Origin: a virus
Length of the DNA stretch: 39,728 nt
Virus record (IMG/VR): IMGVR_UViG_3300043427_001767
Location: 1-39,728 of that record
Strand: one strand, 5' to 3'
Shown: piece after piece, positions 1 through 7,328 of the stretch
Numbering within the stretch: position 1 is the stretch's first letter
How the letters are laid out: each line of letters starts with the position of its first letter
Notes under the pieces: generated by a model
What the model saw: the letters and a program-made list of their open reading frames with translations, nothing else
Told to the model about the DNA's origin: nothing
Database searches by the model: none
Program-made: the position numbers and the translations under genes

Positions 1-763
1 GGTCGCCCTGCGGTCCGGCGGGACCAGTGGCCCCTGCTGCCCCAGCAGGACCAGTCGCGCCTGCTGGCCCCTGCGGACCGACCAACGACGCCAGCCACTG
101 CGCTTCAGTGCCGATGAAGCCGCCGGCTACTGCTGCTTGATAGGCGCTGCTGCCAGTGGCGCCGGTTGCGCCCGCGGGGCCTTGTGGGCCCACGTCACCC
201 TGCGGTCCTTGAGGCCCTTGCGCACCGGCTGGACCTTGCGGCCCTTCTGCACCGGCTGGACCCTGAGCACCGGTCGCACCAGCTGGGCCGATGATCGACA
301 CCCCAGCCGGCCAGACACCTGCTGCTTTCGGCCCGTAGATGGTCGAGGTAGCTGTGTCAATGAAGAAGTCGCCATCAGTGCCCGTCGCATTACTCGGAGC
401 ACTGGCACCGCTCAGCAGTGTCCGCCCGTCAGCGCCGGCAGGGCCCGTTGCCCCGGTTGCACCAGTCGGACCTGCAGGGCCAGTTTCACCAGCTGGCCCC
501 TGCTGCCCCTCGGCAATGTTGAAGATGACCGAACCCCAGGCCCCGGCGGCTTTTGGCCCGTAGATGTCGCCAGTCTCGGTGTCCAGGTAGAAGTCGCCGG
601 TGCTGCCCAGCTCAATCGCCGGGGCGCCCTCGCCCTGCAGCCAGGCGGCTGCGGCGCCCGTAGGGCCCGCCGGACCTTGAATCCCTTGCGGACCGGGAGC
701 GCTGATCTCAGCCGTTGCCGGAACGCTGGCGCTGCTGATTGCGACTTGAACCTGATTGCTCAT
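1..763 (-). CDS. Collagen-like tail fibre protein (3' part outside window)
   Basis: Reading from ATG at 763 down to base 1 stays open for 254 codons and runs off the left edge, so the C-terminus is missing. The product has long Gly-X-Y stretches ([33 protein letters not shown]), expected to form a collagen-like trimeric shaft. Two copies of a short module interrupt them, with cores [19 protein letters not shown] and [19 protein letters not shown], as commonly seen in phage fibres. A further segment, [20 protein letters not shown], is also typical of fibre proteins. The start overlaps the upstream stop as ATGA (760-763), implying translational coupling. Role inferred: distal tail fibre or host-contact shaft. 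The receptor-binding tip would lie outside the window. Confidence 0.85.
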   Translation of the reverse strand, partial: MSNQVQVAISSASVPATAEISAPGPQGIQGPAGPTGAAAAWLQGEGAPAIELGSTGDFYLDTETGDIYGPKAAGAWGSVIFNIAEGQQGPAGETGPAGPTGATGATGPAGADGRTLLSGASAPSNATGTDGDFFIDTATSTIYGPKAAGVWPAGVSIIGPAGATGAQGPAGAEGPQGPAGAQGPQGPQGDVGPQGPAGATGATGSSAYQAAVAGGFIGTEAQWLASLVGPQGPAGATGPAGAAGATGPAGPQGD

Positions 764-1107
764 TGGTCGTCCGTCAAGCCAACATCAAGCACAGCCGAAC
801 CTTCAAGCCAGTAATCCGCTGCGCCACCGGGCTCGATCACCAGCAGATCCCAGAATCCGCTGCGGGTGATGGCCCTGGTTTGCGCCCGCGTCAGCGACAG
901 CTTGATGCTGCCAGTCGCACGGTTCACATATTGAACCGTCAGATCCGCCAGCTTCTCCCGTCGCTTCTCGTCCCTCCAGATTGATGCCAGCACCGTGTAG
1001 CCGGTCAGATTGACCGCGACACCGCCAGCCTTTAGCACCATCGACTCCTCCAGCGTTGCTCGCTGAGGGATGCGCAGGCTGTAGGTGGCAGGACGGATCC
1101 GGGGCAT
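760..1107 (-). CDS. Fibre-associated / baseplate-type protein with NLTGYTV motif
   Basis: 115 residues. The pattern of a beta-rich N-terminus, a motif [12 protein letters not shown], and an end like [13 protein letters not shown] matches the small phage proteins usually found directly before collagen-like fibres (BppU N-terminal-like beta sandwich). It overlaps the fibre gene by ATGA and probably connects the fibre to the tail tip. The start ATG at 1107 lies 3 nt after a copy of the CGGAAAGCTGA motif, whose GGAAAG could also serve as a weak ribosome site. Family assignment is by pattern only. Confidence 0.65.
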   Translation of the reverse strand: MPRIRPATYSLRIPQRATLEESMVLKAGGVAVNLTGYTVLASIWRDEKRREKLADLTVQYVNRATGSIKLSLTRAQTRAITRSGFWDLLVIEPGGAADYWLEGSAVLDVGLTDDQ

Positions 1108-1110
1108 GCC

Positions 1111-1121
1111 TCAGCTTTCCG
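1111..1121 (-). promoter_or_regulatory. Recurrent motif copy (CGGAAAGCTGA)
   Basis: Exact copy, 3 nt upstream of the 115-aa gene start. Its TGA is the stop of the 49-aa gene. Confidence 0.45.
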
Positions 1122-1260
1122 CCTCTGGTGCCGCCGGCCGCTTCCGCGCAGGCTTGACCGCTTCAGGCTGGGGCTCCGGCTCGGGCTCGATGTCCTGCTG
1201 ACTCATGGCCAGCAGCATCTGCTCAACCGTCACGCCCTGGGGCATTGCAAACGAAGCCAT
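1111..1260 (-). CDS. Small hypothetical protein (49 aa), Pro/Glu-rich
   Basis: ATG at 1260 to TGA at 1111. The product begins MASFAMPQGVTVEQMLLAMS and ends in an acidic/proline stretch (EPEPEPQPEAVKPARKRP). It sits in the minus-strand operon between the 152-aa and 115-aa genes, with only 3 nt to the next start. No function is recognised. The codon use and tight spacing support it as a real gene, perhaps a small virion or fibre-module accessory protein. Confidence 0.55.
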   Translation of the reverse strand: MASFAMPQGVTVEQMLLAMSQQDIEPEPEPQPEAVKPARKRPAAPEAES

Positions 1261-1324
1261 CGCTCAGTCCTCGTAGATAGTTGAAAGCCCTACGGCGCAA
1301 GAATGCACCGCAGGGCCGGGTGGA

Positions 1325-1783
1325 TCAGTAGGCCAGGTCGACGCTGATCGTGTTCACCCCGGCGGGGGCATTCGCCTCGGTGCCGGCATTGGCACGAATC
1401 GCCACCACACGCACATCACCGGAAGTGATCGATGCGCCGGTAGCAGCCAGGGCGCGAACCTGAGCGCCGCTCAGTGCGATCTCCTGGATACCAGGAGCGC
1501 AGGTGATCACGGCGATGGTGGCGTAGTGGCTGTTATTGACGGTCCCGCCTTCGGGAACGTGAGCCACCTGCACGGTGTACTGCCCGGCAGCCGAGGCATT
1601 GCCACGGGCGACGAGCTTGAAGGTGTCCTGAGCCTCCAGGCGGGTGTTCAGGATCTGAGCGGCACCGGTGCGGGTGGCGGCGGCACGGCCTCGGGTGCCA
1701 GCAGCGACGGGGCCCACCAGGACGGTGGCCGCGTCGAGCGTATAGCCCCTGCGGGGCAGAAGGCCAGTAGAGCGAGCTCCCAT
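1325..1783 (-). CDS. Hypothetical structural protein after capsid (possible decoration protein)
   Basis: 152 residues, beginning MGARSTGLLPRRGYTL and rich in Ala, Thr, Val and Gly, which suggests an all-beta protein. It is transcribed directly after the major capsid gene (34 nt gap). A decoration or head-stabilising protein often occupies that position. No specific family was recognised, so the decoration role is inference from position. ATG at 1783 is the first start in the frame. Confidence 0.5.
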   Translation of the reverse strand: MGARSTGLLPRRGYTLDAATVLVGPVAAGTRGRAAATRTGAAQILNTRLEAQDTFKLVARGNASAAGQYTVQVAHVPEGGTVNNSHYATIAVITCAPGIQEIALSGAQVRALAATGASITSGDVRVVAIRANAGTEANAPAGVNTISVDLAY

Positions 1784-1817
1784 GATGTGTTACCTCAGGA
1801 TGAATAGATAGAAGGGA

Positions 1818-2738
1818 TCAGGCCACCACGGCCGCATCAGTCACACCGGTCAGGCGGGCAGCAGAGCGGCCGTTGTAGATGGCCATGCCGCAGTACCACT
1901 CGATCCGGGTGCGATCGACCGGTGCATCGTCCACCTCACCCAGCTGCCGCACCGACACGCCGAACTGACCGCGAGCGCGGCCCTGGATGGCGGTGGTGAG
2001 CAGATCGCCGAACGCCACGCAGTAGATGCTGGTGGAGCTGTTGGCTTCAGTGAAGGGCTGGATCTGTTGGTTCTGTGCGTTCACATCGGTGACGATGATC
2101 GGCACATCGCCGTACTGGGTGACGCGGCGACCGAACTGATCCTGGGTGTAGTTGATAAACCCACCGATGGACGAGTTGCGGCTGGCGGTGTTGAGGCGCC
2201 GACGCATCTTCTTGTTCATGATCAGCACCTTGTTGCCGCCCATGGCGTCGCAGGCGTCGATCAGCTCATCGAGAGCGGTGAGCGACAGGGCGCCACCCAT
2301 GCTGATCGCCTGGGAGCTGCCGGTGTTGATGCGGCGGCGCAGGCCATCAAACGCGCGAGGGTTGGTCGACTCATCACCGTTGATGAACTGATCCTCGAAG
2401 GTCATCCGCAGGCTGCGGACCTTCATGCGGATCTGATCAGCGATGGCCTGCGGGCCACGCATGTCGATGATGGCGGTGTCGACATCGACCTCGGCACCCA
2501 TGATCTTCAGCTTCTCAGCCTGGGGATTCATGACCCCATAGGTGGCCTCAAGGGTTTCGTTGATGCCACGGAAGCCGACGGCAGGCAGTTCGCCTTCCTG
2601 GTCGTAGAAGACGCCCTCACCGTCGATGTCCTGGAAGGGCACGACGCCCATCAGGTCACCTTCGGAGAGCTCGGAAATAACGGCGAGGCGGGCCGGATCA
2701 CGCTCCGACTTGGCCGCCTCCAGAAGAGTCAGTCCCAT
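1818..2738 (-). CDS. Major capsid protein (HK97-like fold, putative)
   Basis: 306 residues from ATG at 2738. The plan fits HK97-type capsid proteins. After a short helical N-terminus comes a Gly-rich E-loop-like stretch (about 40-60, GVFYDQEGELPAVGF), then a long spine-like helix (about 100-120, ADQIRMKVRSLRMTFEDQFI), the common GDEST turn, and a beta-rich C-terminus. There is no obvious N-terminal delta domain, which agrees with a separate scaffold gene just upstream (2852..3664). A GC-rich hairpin separates the two genes. The gene is about 20 kb from the portal and terminase, which is unusual. No other ORF in the window is a better capsid candidate. Confidence 0.82.
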   Translation of the reverse strand: MGLTLLEAAKSERDPARLAVISELSEGDLMGVVPFQDIDGEGVFYDQEGELPAVGFRGINETLEATYGVMNPQAEKLKIMGAEVDVDTAIIDMRGPQAIADQIRMKVRSLRMTFEDQFINGDESTNPRAFDGLRRRINTGSSQAISMGGALSLTALDELIDACDAMGGNKVLIMNKKMRRRLNTASRNSSIGGFINYTQDQFGRRVTQYGDVPIIVTDVNAQNQQIQPFTEANSSTSIYCVAFGDLLTTAIQGRARGQFGVSVRQLGEVDDAPVDRTRIEWYCGMAIYNGRSAARLTGVTDAAVVA

Positions 2739-2817
2739 TGCTACAGGGGGAAATGGTTGGCTTTGATGGCGTCACGCCAGTGGGGGTGCATCACGCTTCC
2801 CCGAATCGCTGCAAGTT

Positions 2818-2845
2818 GCCCCCGGTTGCAAACCACGCCGGGGGC
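2818..2845 (-). terminator. GC-rich hairpin between scaffold and capsid genes
   Basis: GCCCCCGG (2818-2825) pairs perfectly with CCGGGGGC (2838-2845) around a 12-nt loop, between the scaffold stop and the capsid start. No U-tract follows on the minus strand. It could therefore be a leaky terminator, an RNA-processing or stabilising element, or a means of setting the scaffold:capsid ratio. The hairpin is seen directly; its role is inference. Confidence 0.45.
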
Positions 2846-2851
2846 TTGTGA

Positions 2852-3664
2852 TCAGGACCGCTTGGTGCGACCGAAGGCGGCGGCAAACTTCTCGGCGGTG
2901 CTCAGTCCCGACAGGTCTTGGCCGTTGCTGACTCGGCCATCGAAGCCACCACGGGCACCACCGCCGGCGCCATAGCGCGGCTTGAAGTGGATGCCGTGGA
3001 CGGGGTCGTCGCGGAGCTTGGAGAAGTAGTCCTTGACGGTGACGCGTTTGTTCGTCTCCGGGTCCAGCAACGGCAGGCCGGTGTCGTCCTTGATGTAGCG
3101 GCCCTGGCCGTCCTCCGCAATCTTGTCGCCATGCAGCAGCCAGACGTAATCAAAGGGCGTGCGGCCATCGACGGAGGAGGCTTCCACTAGTCCATCAGCG
3201 GAGAGGAAGTCGCGTTCGGCCTTGACTCGCAGGGCATCGCGTTCGGCGGCGGCGGCACGCTGCTGCGCTTCGCCGAGCACCTTGGCGGTCTTCTCCTCCA
3301 GCTGCCGTTGCATCTGCTGGATCTTGAGGTTCGCCTTCTCCTCAGCCAGCTGGCGAGCCTGTTCGGCGGCTTCCGCCTTGCGTTGCGCCTCTTCAAGGAT
3401 CTTCGGGTTGGCGTCACCGACCTCGCGGAGCTGCGCTTCAGCGGCCTTGGCGCGGTTGCGTTCGCGGCGCGATTCCTCGCGGAGCGCTTCAATCACCTTG
3501 CGGAGCTTGGCGGCCTCGTCGCTATCGCCATCAGCGCTGCCGGTATCACCAGCGGAGGCAGGATCAGGAGCGCCGCCGCCATCGGGCTCATCAGCGGGGT
3601 CAGGATCGACGGTGGTCCAGGTCTGAGGCAGGCCGGTCAGGGACCAGCGGTGGGGAATGAACAC
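2852..3664 (-). CDS. Capsid scaffolding protein
   Basis: 270 residues. The N-terminus is acidic and disordered-looking (DPDPADEPDGGGAPDP). A long charged coiled coil follows (about 50-150: repeated EEA/EKA/KAEAAE, LREESRRERNRAKAAEAQL). The C-terminus is basic (FGRTKRS), as expected for a domain that docks on the capsid inner surface. This architecture, plus position just before the capsid gene, supports a scaffold. Translation probably starts at GTG 3664. An ATG at 3671 overlaps the upstream stop but lies in another frame and yields only a short peptide. A CGGAAAGCTAC motif copy sits 22 nt before the GTG. Confidence 0.82.
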   Translation of the reverse strand: MFIPHRWSLTGLPQTWTTVDPDPADEPDGGGAPDPASAGDTGSADGDSDEAAKLRKVIEALREESRRERNRAKAAEAQLREVGDANPKILEEAQRKAEAAEQARQLAEEKANLKIQQMQRQLEEKTAKVLGEAQQRAAAAERDALRVKAERDFLSADGLVEASSVDGRTPFDYVWLLHGDKIAEDGQGRYIKDDTGLPLLDPETNKRVTVKDYFSKLRDDPVHGIHFKPRYGAGGGARGGFDGRVSNGQDLSGLSTAEKFAAAFGRTKRS

Positions 3665-3670
3665 GTGGCA

Positions 3671-3799
3671 TCACGCCTTGGGCTCCGTAGCTTTCCGGGC
3701 CTGTTGCTGCTTCTGCAGCTTGAGGCGTTGATTGGCGATCCGCATCTGCGCGGCATCTACCAGGGCGGCTTCGGAGTCGGTGAGGGGTTGGGTGGTCAT
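3671..3799 (-). CDS. Small hypothetical protein (42 aa), coiled-coil-like
   Basis: ATG at 3799 overlaps the upstream stop as ATGA and TGA lies at 3671. The product starts MTTQPLTDSEAALVDAAQ and continues as a basic helix (RIANQRLKLQKQQQARK). It lies directly before the scaffold gene. Coupling on both sides supports it as a real gene, but no function is recognised. Confidence 0.55.
   Translation of the reverse strand: MTTQPLTDSEAALVDAAQMRIANQRLKLQKQQQARKATEPKA
3687..3697 (-). promoter_or_regulatory. Recurrent motif copy (CGGAAAGCTAC)
   Basis: Variant copy of the CGGAAASCTGA motif, 22 nt upstream of the scaffold GTG start and inside the end of the 42-aa gene. Confidence 0.4.
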
Positions 3800-4740
3800 G
3801 GCGTCAGGTCAGCGGCAGAAAAGCCGAGCGCCAGGCACATCTGCCGGCAGTAGTCGGGGTCGTCCCAGTCCCAGAAATAGGAAGGAAGGATTGATGGGGG
3901 GTAGCTGTATGTCGGAGCAGGTACGGTAGAGTCGCCGAGGGACAATAGTAATGCGAAGTTGGTTTCATCAACAGACTCGGGATCCCCAAGCCATTCAGCG
4001 AAATAAAATCTCTTTTCAACGGGCTCTCTTTCTGGATTACCTCCAATCCCTCCGCTCAGGATGCCGAATCTATAATCTCTAAGGATATAGTTTTTGCCAG
4101 CTGGAAACTGCTTGGAGCCGACTCCTAGATATTGAAAGACTGAAGGCGAATACTCCCCCTCAAAAGCAGACGCATCAGCCCATCCTACGTCTGAGCTATA
4201 GAAAAGATCGTTGGTTTGCAGCCCGGAGAGAAGCGACTGCAGGGAGGGCGGCACGGCAATCTGCTTGGCGGTTGATGAGCCAACCAGGAACGCAGCAACA
4301 AATGCCAGCGCTTCGGTTTGGAATGCGTAAAGGCACGGCACAACGATGCCAGCATCGCCTCCAACGGGGATGATAAAATAATTAGCACCTGGCACTCCTT
4401 CGTTTATCGGTTGAACGTAACCGGTAGTACCTTGCAGGCGAATTGAGTAATCCCCTGAGCGGACTTCCCAATCGTAGCTTAAGGCAGCCCCGCCTGATAC
4501 CTTATAACCAAACCAAGCAACGCCAATCTTTCTCCCGCTATCCTCGGGAATCGCCGCCGGCTTCGGCAGCCGCCACGTCTTGCTGCTGGCGCCGATCTTG
4601 ACGAACTGCGGACGAGGCCGCAGTGACGGCCGTGGCCGCTGCTGGTCCTGCTGCAGCCGCCTGCGGTTCGCCAGAATGCGTGCCTTGACCGCTTCAAGGA
4701 TGGCGAACGGCACCTCCTCCAGGTTGATGTTGAGCGTCAC
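3796..4740 (-). CDS. Unknown virion-associated protein, possible receptor-binding/adhesin
   Basis: 314 residues from GTG at 4740, chosen because it overlaps the preceding stop as GTGA. The open frame further upstream (to 5016) is a shadow of the neighbouring gene. Residues 1-45 are helical and basic (RILANRRRLQQDQQRPRP). The rest is rich in aromatic and beta-prone residues with no familiar domain, ending WDWDDPDYCRQMCLALGFS. About 3880-4530 is visibly poorer in GC than its neighbours, suggesting an exchanged cassette. It lies between tail-fibre-type genes and the scaffold. Host-contact function is inference from context and divergence. Confidence 0.6.
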   Translation of the reverse strand: MTLNINLEEVPFAILEAVKARILANRRRLQQDQQRPRPSLRPRPQFVKIGASSKTWRLPKPAAIPEDSGRKIGVAWFGYKVSGGAALSYDWEVRSGDYSIRLQGTTGYVQPINEGVPGANYFIIPVGGDAGIVVPCLYAFQTEALAFVAAFLVGSSTAKQIAVPPSLQSLLSGLQTNDLFYSSDVGWADASAFEGEYSPSVFQYLGVGSKQFPAGKNYILRDYRFGILSGGIGGNPEREPVEKRFYFAEWLGDPESVDETNFALLLSLGDSTVPAPTYSYPPSILPSYFWDWDDPDYCRQMCLALGFSAADLTP

Positions 4741-5138
4741 GGCTTGATGCCAAGCGTGATGTTGAAGCCGCGGGACTGACCGACCGCCAGCAGGATCGGC
4801 GTGTCGAGCAGGTTCACCGCATAGGGCATGGTGCGCGTGGTGCCGATCTTGATGATCACCGCGTCGTATTGAAACCCTGCACCAGTGGCGGGACCGAACT
4901 GCCCGGTCAGCACCGGCGATTCCCACCGACCGGTGCTGGTGTTCAGGCTGCCGGTGCCGACGGTGCCGGTCACAGCCGCATAGCCTGCGGTAGCCGCCAG
5001 CTCTGCCGCCTCCCATGCCGCGAGCGTACTGGCGGCCGTGAGGCTGCCAGTAGTGGCGGCGAACACCTTGAAGGACTGACCGGCGAGCACCAGGCCGTGC
5101 TCAAACTGCAGTTCACCCTGCGTGATGACGAAGGGCAT
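4737..5138 (-). CDS. Hypothetical tail/fibre module protein (133 aa)
   Basis: Starts at ATG 5138 (MPFVITQGELQFEHGLVLAG), two bases after the upstream stop. The in-frame extension to 5180 overlaps the previous gene and has no support. The product is Ala/Thr/Gly-rich and beta-prone, with a compact C-terminus (VIIKIGTTRTMPYAVNLLDT). It is coupled to the 141-aa gene before it and the 314-aa gene after it. No family recognised; probably a structural component of the tail-tip or fibre module. Confidence 0.6.
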   Translation of the reverse strand: MPFVITQGELQFEHGLVLAGQSFKVFAATTGSLTAASTLAAWEAAELAATAGYAAVTGTVGTGSLNTSTGRWESPVLTGQFGPATGAGFQYDAVIIKIGTTRTMPYAVNLLDTPILLAVGQSRGFNITLGIKP

Positions 5139-5140
5139 GA

Positions 5141-5566
5141 TCAGGCCACCACACCAGAGAAGATGCCAGCCGCATCCCATGCGATCTGGAACGGCGTGCC
5201 GGCTGCAGCAGTCTTCGTCTCGCCGAAGTCAATCCATGCCAACGGTGGATCATCTGTGACTGTGTCGTTGTAGATCTGTGCCCCGATGGCTTCGATGGTG
5301 CCGCCGGATGCGTTCCATGTCACATCATCTGCATCCCACTTGGCGTCGTTGGTGCTGACGGTGCTGACGGTGATGTTCGCCAACGTGGCGCCGCCAGTGG
5401 TGTAGCCGTTGCCGTTGGCCACCTCCGTGGCGCCTGTGCCGGCGAGCGTTGTGTGCGTGGCGTCGAAGCTGCCAGAGCTGACGAGCCGGACCTTGTAGGT
5501 GTCTCCGATGCCACGCTCCAGCAGCAGCTTCGACGTGTGGTTGTAGAGGCTGATAGTGGCGGGCAC
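5141..5566 (-). CDS. Phage structural protein of fibre module (141 aa)
   Basis: Begins at GTG 5566 (PATISLYNHTSKLLLERGIG). The middle is small and polar with a beta repeat, and a conserved-looking block near the C-terminus reads DDPPLAWIDFGETKTA followed by FQIAWDAAGIF. That arrangement is familiar from many tailed-phage minor structural proteins encoded beside fibre genes, but I cannot name the family. A CGGAAAGCTAG motif lies 21 nt upstream of the start. Confidence 0.6.
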   Translation of the reverse strand: MPATISLYNHTSKLLLERGIGDTYKVRLVSSGSFDATHTTLAGTGATEVANGNGYTTGGATLANITVSTVSTNDAKWDADDVTWNASGGTIEAIGAQIYNDTVTDDPPLAWIDFGETKTAAAGTPFQIAWDAAGIFSGVVA

Positions 5567-5587
5567 AGACAGGCGGGAGCTTGTGTC

Positions 5588-5598
5588 CTAGCTTTCCG
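5588..5598 (-). promoter_or_regulatory. Recurrent motif copy (CGGAAAGCTAG)
   Basis: Variant copy of the CGGAAASCTGA motif, 21 nt upstream of the 141-aa gene start. Its TAG is the stop codon of the preceding gene. Confidence 0.4.
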
Positions 5599-5998
5599 GC
5601 GGCACCGGCCAGGAGATGGCGAACGGATTCGGCTGGGTGGTCAGCTCACGCAGCTGTTGCCGGTAGATGGCCCAGGCGGGGCGATCGGCACCGAGGTCAA
5701 AGTCCTCAATCTGGGTCCAGTCGCTGGCTTGCAGGAGCTGCAGGCGCTGTTCGCGGATCTGCTGCCATTGCGCCTCCAGCTCGGCGTCGTTGTAGGCCCG
5801 CACCAGGAAGCTGCTTCCGTCCCAGTCGACGGTCTCGGTGGTTTCGTCACAGCTGGGCCTCTCAAAGGGGCCGGTGAAACCAGCGGCCTCTAGCTCCTCC
5901 GGCGTGAAGGTGCTGGCGTCCGTGCGGGTGCTGCCGTCCGGCAGGCGGATGCGGTGGGGCAGTGGGGCAGGAATGGCGGATTGGTGGGAATAGAGCAT
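5588..5998 (-). CDS. Tail fibre assembly chaperone-like protein (Phage_tail_APC type)
   Basis: 136 residues. The N-terminus is a small polar domain with a TFTPEELEAAGF turn. The C-terminal third contains the arrangement typical of the Phage_tail_APC/fibre-assembly family: RLQLLQASDWTQIED, then RPAWAIYRQQLREL, then NPFAISWPVPP. Such proteins help fold or attach fibres and are encoded next to them, as here after the Gly-rich adhesin-like gene. Start ATG at 5998. Confidence 0.7.
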   Translation of the reverse strand: MLYSHQSAIPAPLPHRIRLPDGSTRTDASTFTPEELEAAGFTGPFERPSCDETTETVDWDGSSFLVRAYNDAELEAQWQQIREQRLQLLQASDWTQIEDFDLGADRPAWAIYRQQLRELTTQPNPFAISWPVPPES

Positions 5999-6004
5999 TT
6001 GTCG

Positions 6005-6940
6005 TCACCCAACGCGATAACGAACAATCACGATCCCAGAGCCACCTTTTCCTCCGCCGGCACCGCCACCGCCGCCAGTATTGGCCGCTCCATTAGTGGC
6101 CGATTGGCCTGCAGGAGAATTGTTCCTGCCAAGTCCGCCACCTCCTGATGCAGTGCCTGATGTTGCTGAGTCATAGTTCGCACCAGCGCCGCCACCAGCT
6201 CTTTCTACTGCCGTCCCAGTAATAAATGAAGTAATGCCAACTCCGCCATTACCAGGCGCACTTCCTGATCCGTTACCGCCTACGCCGCCAGCTCCACCGC
6301 CACCACCACCGCCAAACACTCCAGTTTGGCCGGCCGTTCCACCGGCAAATCCTTGTCCAGTGGTGCCAGCGCCACCGCTGCCAGAAAACCAAGCACCTCC
6401 GCCAGACCCTCCGCTGCGTCCACTGGCAGTGTTGTCAGCGCCGCCACCGCCACCACCACCATTGGCGGTAATCGCTGCAAACTGACTATTGTTGCCATTA
6501 GTGCCTCGCAAGTCGAAAGTGCTTGTGTTGGAGTAAGTCGCATTGCCCGCGCCACCATCTCCAACAACGACTGTGTAAGAACCCGGCGTAAGCACAAGCG
6601 GGCTCTCACCAGCCTCGCCAGCAACAGCAGATCGATAGCCGCCGGCTCCACCGCCAGCACCCCTGCTTCCTCCGGATCCGCCACCCCCGCCGGCAATCAC
6701 TAGATACTCAAAGATGCCACCTGTCGACACTTCTAAGGATGATGTGCCCACTGTTGTGAATGTGTGCACTCTGTAAGCAATGCCATCAATAATGATCGTT
6801 TCTTCAGATCCACCACTTGCAACGGCACGCAATGAACCGCTTCTAAAGATCGCCTGTTCTTTTAGCGTCCATGCGCCTGGAGCCGCTTGTGCTGACCAAA
6901 TACGCCTCGCCCCAATCAACCCACCATTAAATCCCAACAT
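6005..6940 (-). CDS. Glycine-rich tail fibre / adhesin-like protein
   Basis: 311 residues. The N-terminus (1-75) is a small globular attachment region. From about residue 80 the chain is dominated by Gly runs (AGGGGGSGGSRGAGGGAGGYRS, split by LTPGSYTVVVGDGGAG) and ends GKGGSGIVIVRYRVG. This is the classic phage glycine-rich domain protein, which can form packed polyglycine-II helices in adhesins. GC content is lower than in neighbouring genes. ATG at 6940 overlaps the preceding stop (TGATG). Confidence 0.75.
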   Translation of the reverse strand: MLGFNGGLIGARRIWSAQAAPGAWTLKEQAIFRSGSLRAVASGGSEETIIIDGIAYRVHTFTTVGTSSLEVSTGGIFEYLVIAGGGGGSGGSRGAGGGAGGYRSAVAGEAGESPLVLTPGSYTVVVGDGGAGNATYSNTSTFDLRGTNGNNSQFAAITANGGGGGGGADNTASGRSGGSGGGAWFSGSGGAGTTGQGFAGGTAGQTGVFGGGGGGGAGGVGGNGSGSAPGNGGVGITSFITGTAVERAGGGAGANYDSATSGTASGGGGLGRNNSPAGQSATNGAANTGGGGGAGGGKGGSGIVIVRYRVG

Positions 6941-7299
6941 CAGCTGATGTCCTCATACGAGATGACCAGCTCCAGATCACCAGCAGCGCTGGCCTGTGCT
7001 CTCAGGCTCTGGCCTTCCTCCAAGTAGACGTAGGCGTCCCGGCTGATCAACACCTGCGTTGCATCAGCCGGAACGGTGATCGTGTGCGCCACTTCGTATC
7101 CCGTCGTGCCGTCCCAGTGCTGCAGCGTGATGTCTGCTGCAGCGGTGCCGTCCACGTTGGCGCAGTAGACGCTGTTCACCTTCAGCACCTTGCCGCTGGC
7201 GGCACTGTTGCTCAGCGCTGCCGCCATGCTGGTCGTGACCGCATAGCCGATCGTCTTGCCGGTGATCGTGGTTGGGCTTTTGAGGTTTGGGGCGGCCAT
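6940..7299 (-). CDS. Small structural protein of fibre module (119 aa)
   Basis: Starts MAAPNLKSPTTITGKTIGYA. The compact all-beta-looking sequence contains GKVLKVNSVYCANVDG and VLISRDAYVYLEEGQSL. Proteins with this ITGKT...VYCANVDG layout recur beside fibre genes in cyanophages and other tailed phages and are virion components of undefined role. A motif-like CGGCAACCTAG lies 17 nt upstream of its ATG. Confidence 0.6.
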   Translation of the reverse strand: MAAPNLKSPTTITGKTIGYAVTTSMAAALSNSAASGKVLKVNSVYCANVDGTAAADITLQHWDGTTGYEVAHTITVPADATQVLISRDAYVYLEEGQSLRAQASAAGDLELVISYEDIS

Positions 7300-7316
7300 G
7301 GCAAGGGCTCAGTGCT

Positions 7317-7327
7317 CTAGGTTGCCG
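7317..7327 (-). promoter_or_regulatory. Weak recurrent motif copy (CGGCAACCTAG)
   Basis: Degenerate copy of the CGGAAASCTGA motif, 17 nt upstream of the 119-aa gene start. Confidence 0.25.
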
Positions 7328-7328
7328 G

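Noticed and set aside
137-814. 225-aa plus-strand ORF at the left end
   Set aside because: Antisense to the collagen-like fibre. The Gly-X-Y reading on the minus strand is unmistakable.
2067-2975. 302-aa plus-strand ORF
   Set aside because: Antisense to the capsid and scaffold genes; long only because of the GC-rich composition.
4741-5016. N-terminal extension of the 314-aa protein
   Set aside because: The extra 92 residues are His/Arg-rich and out of frame with the well-supported 133-aa gene. GTG 4740 overlaps that gene's stop.
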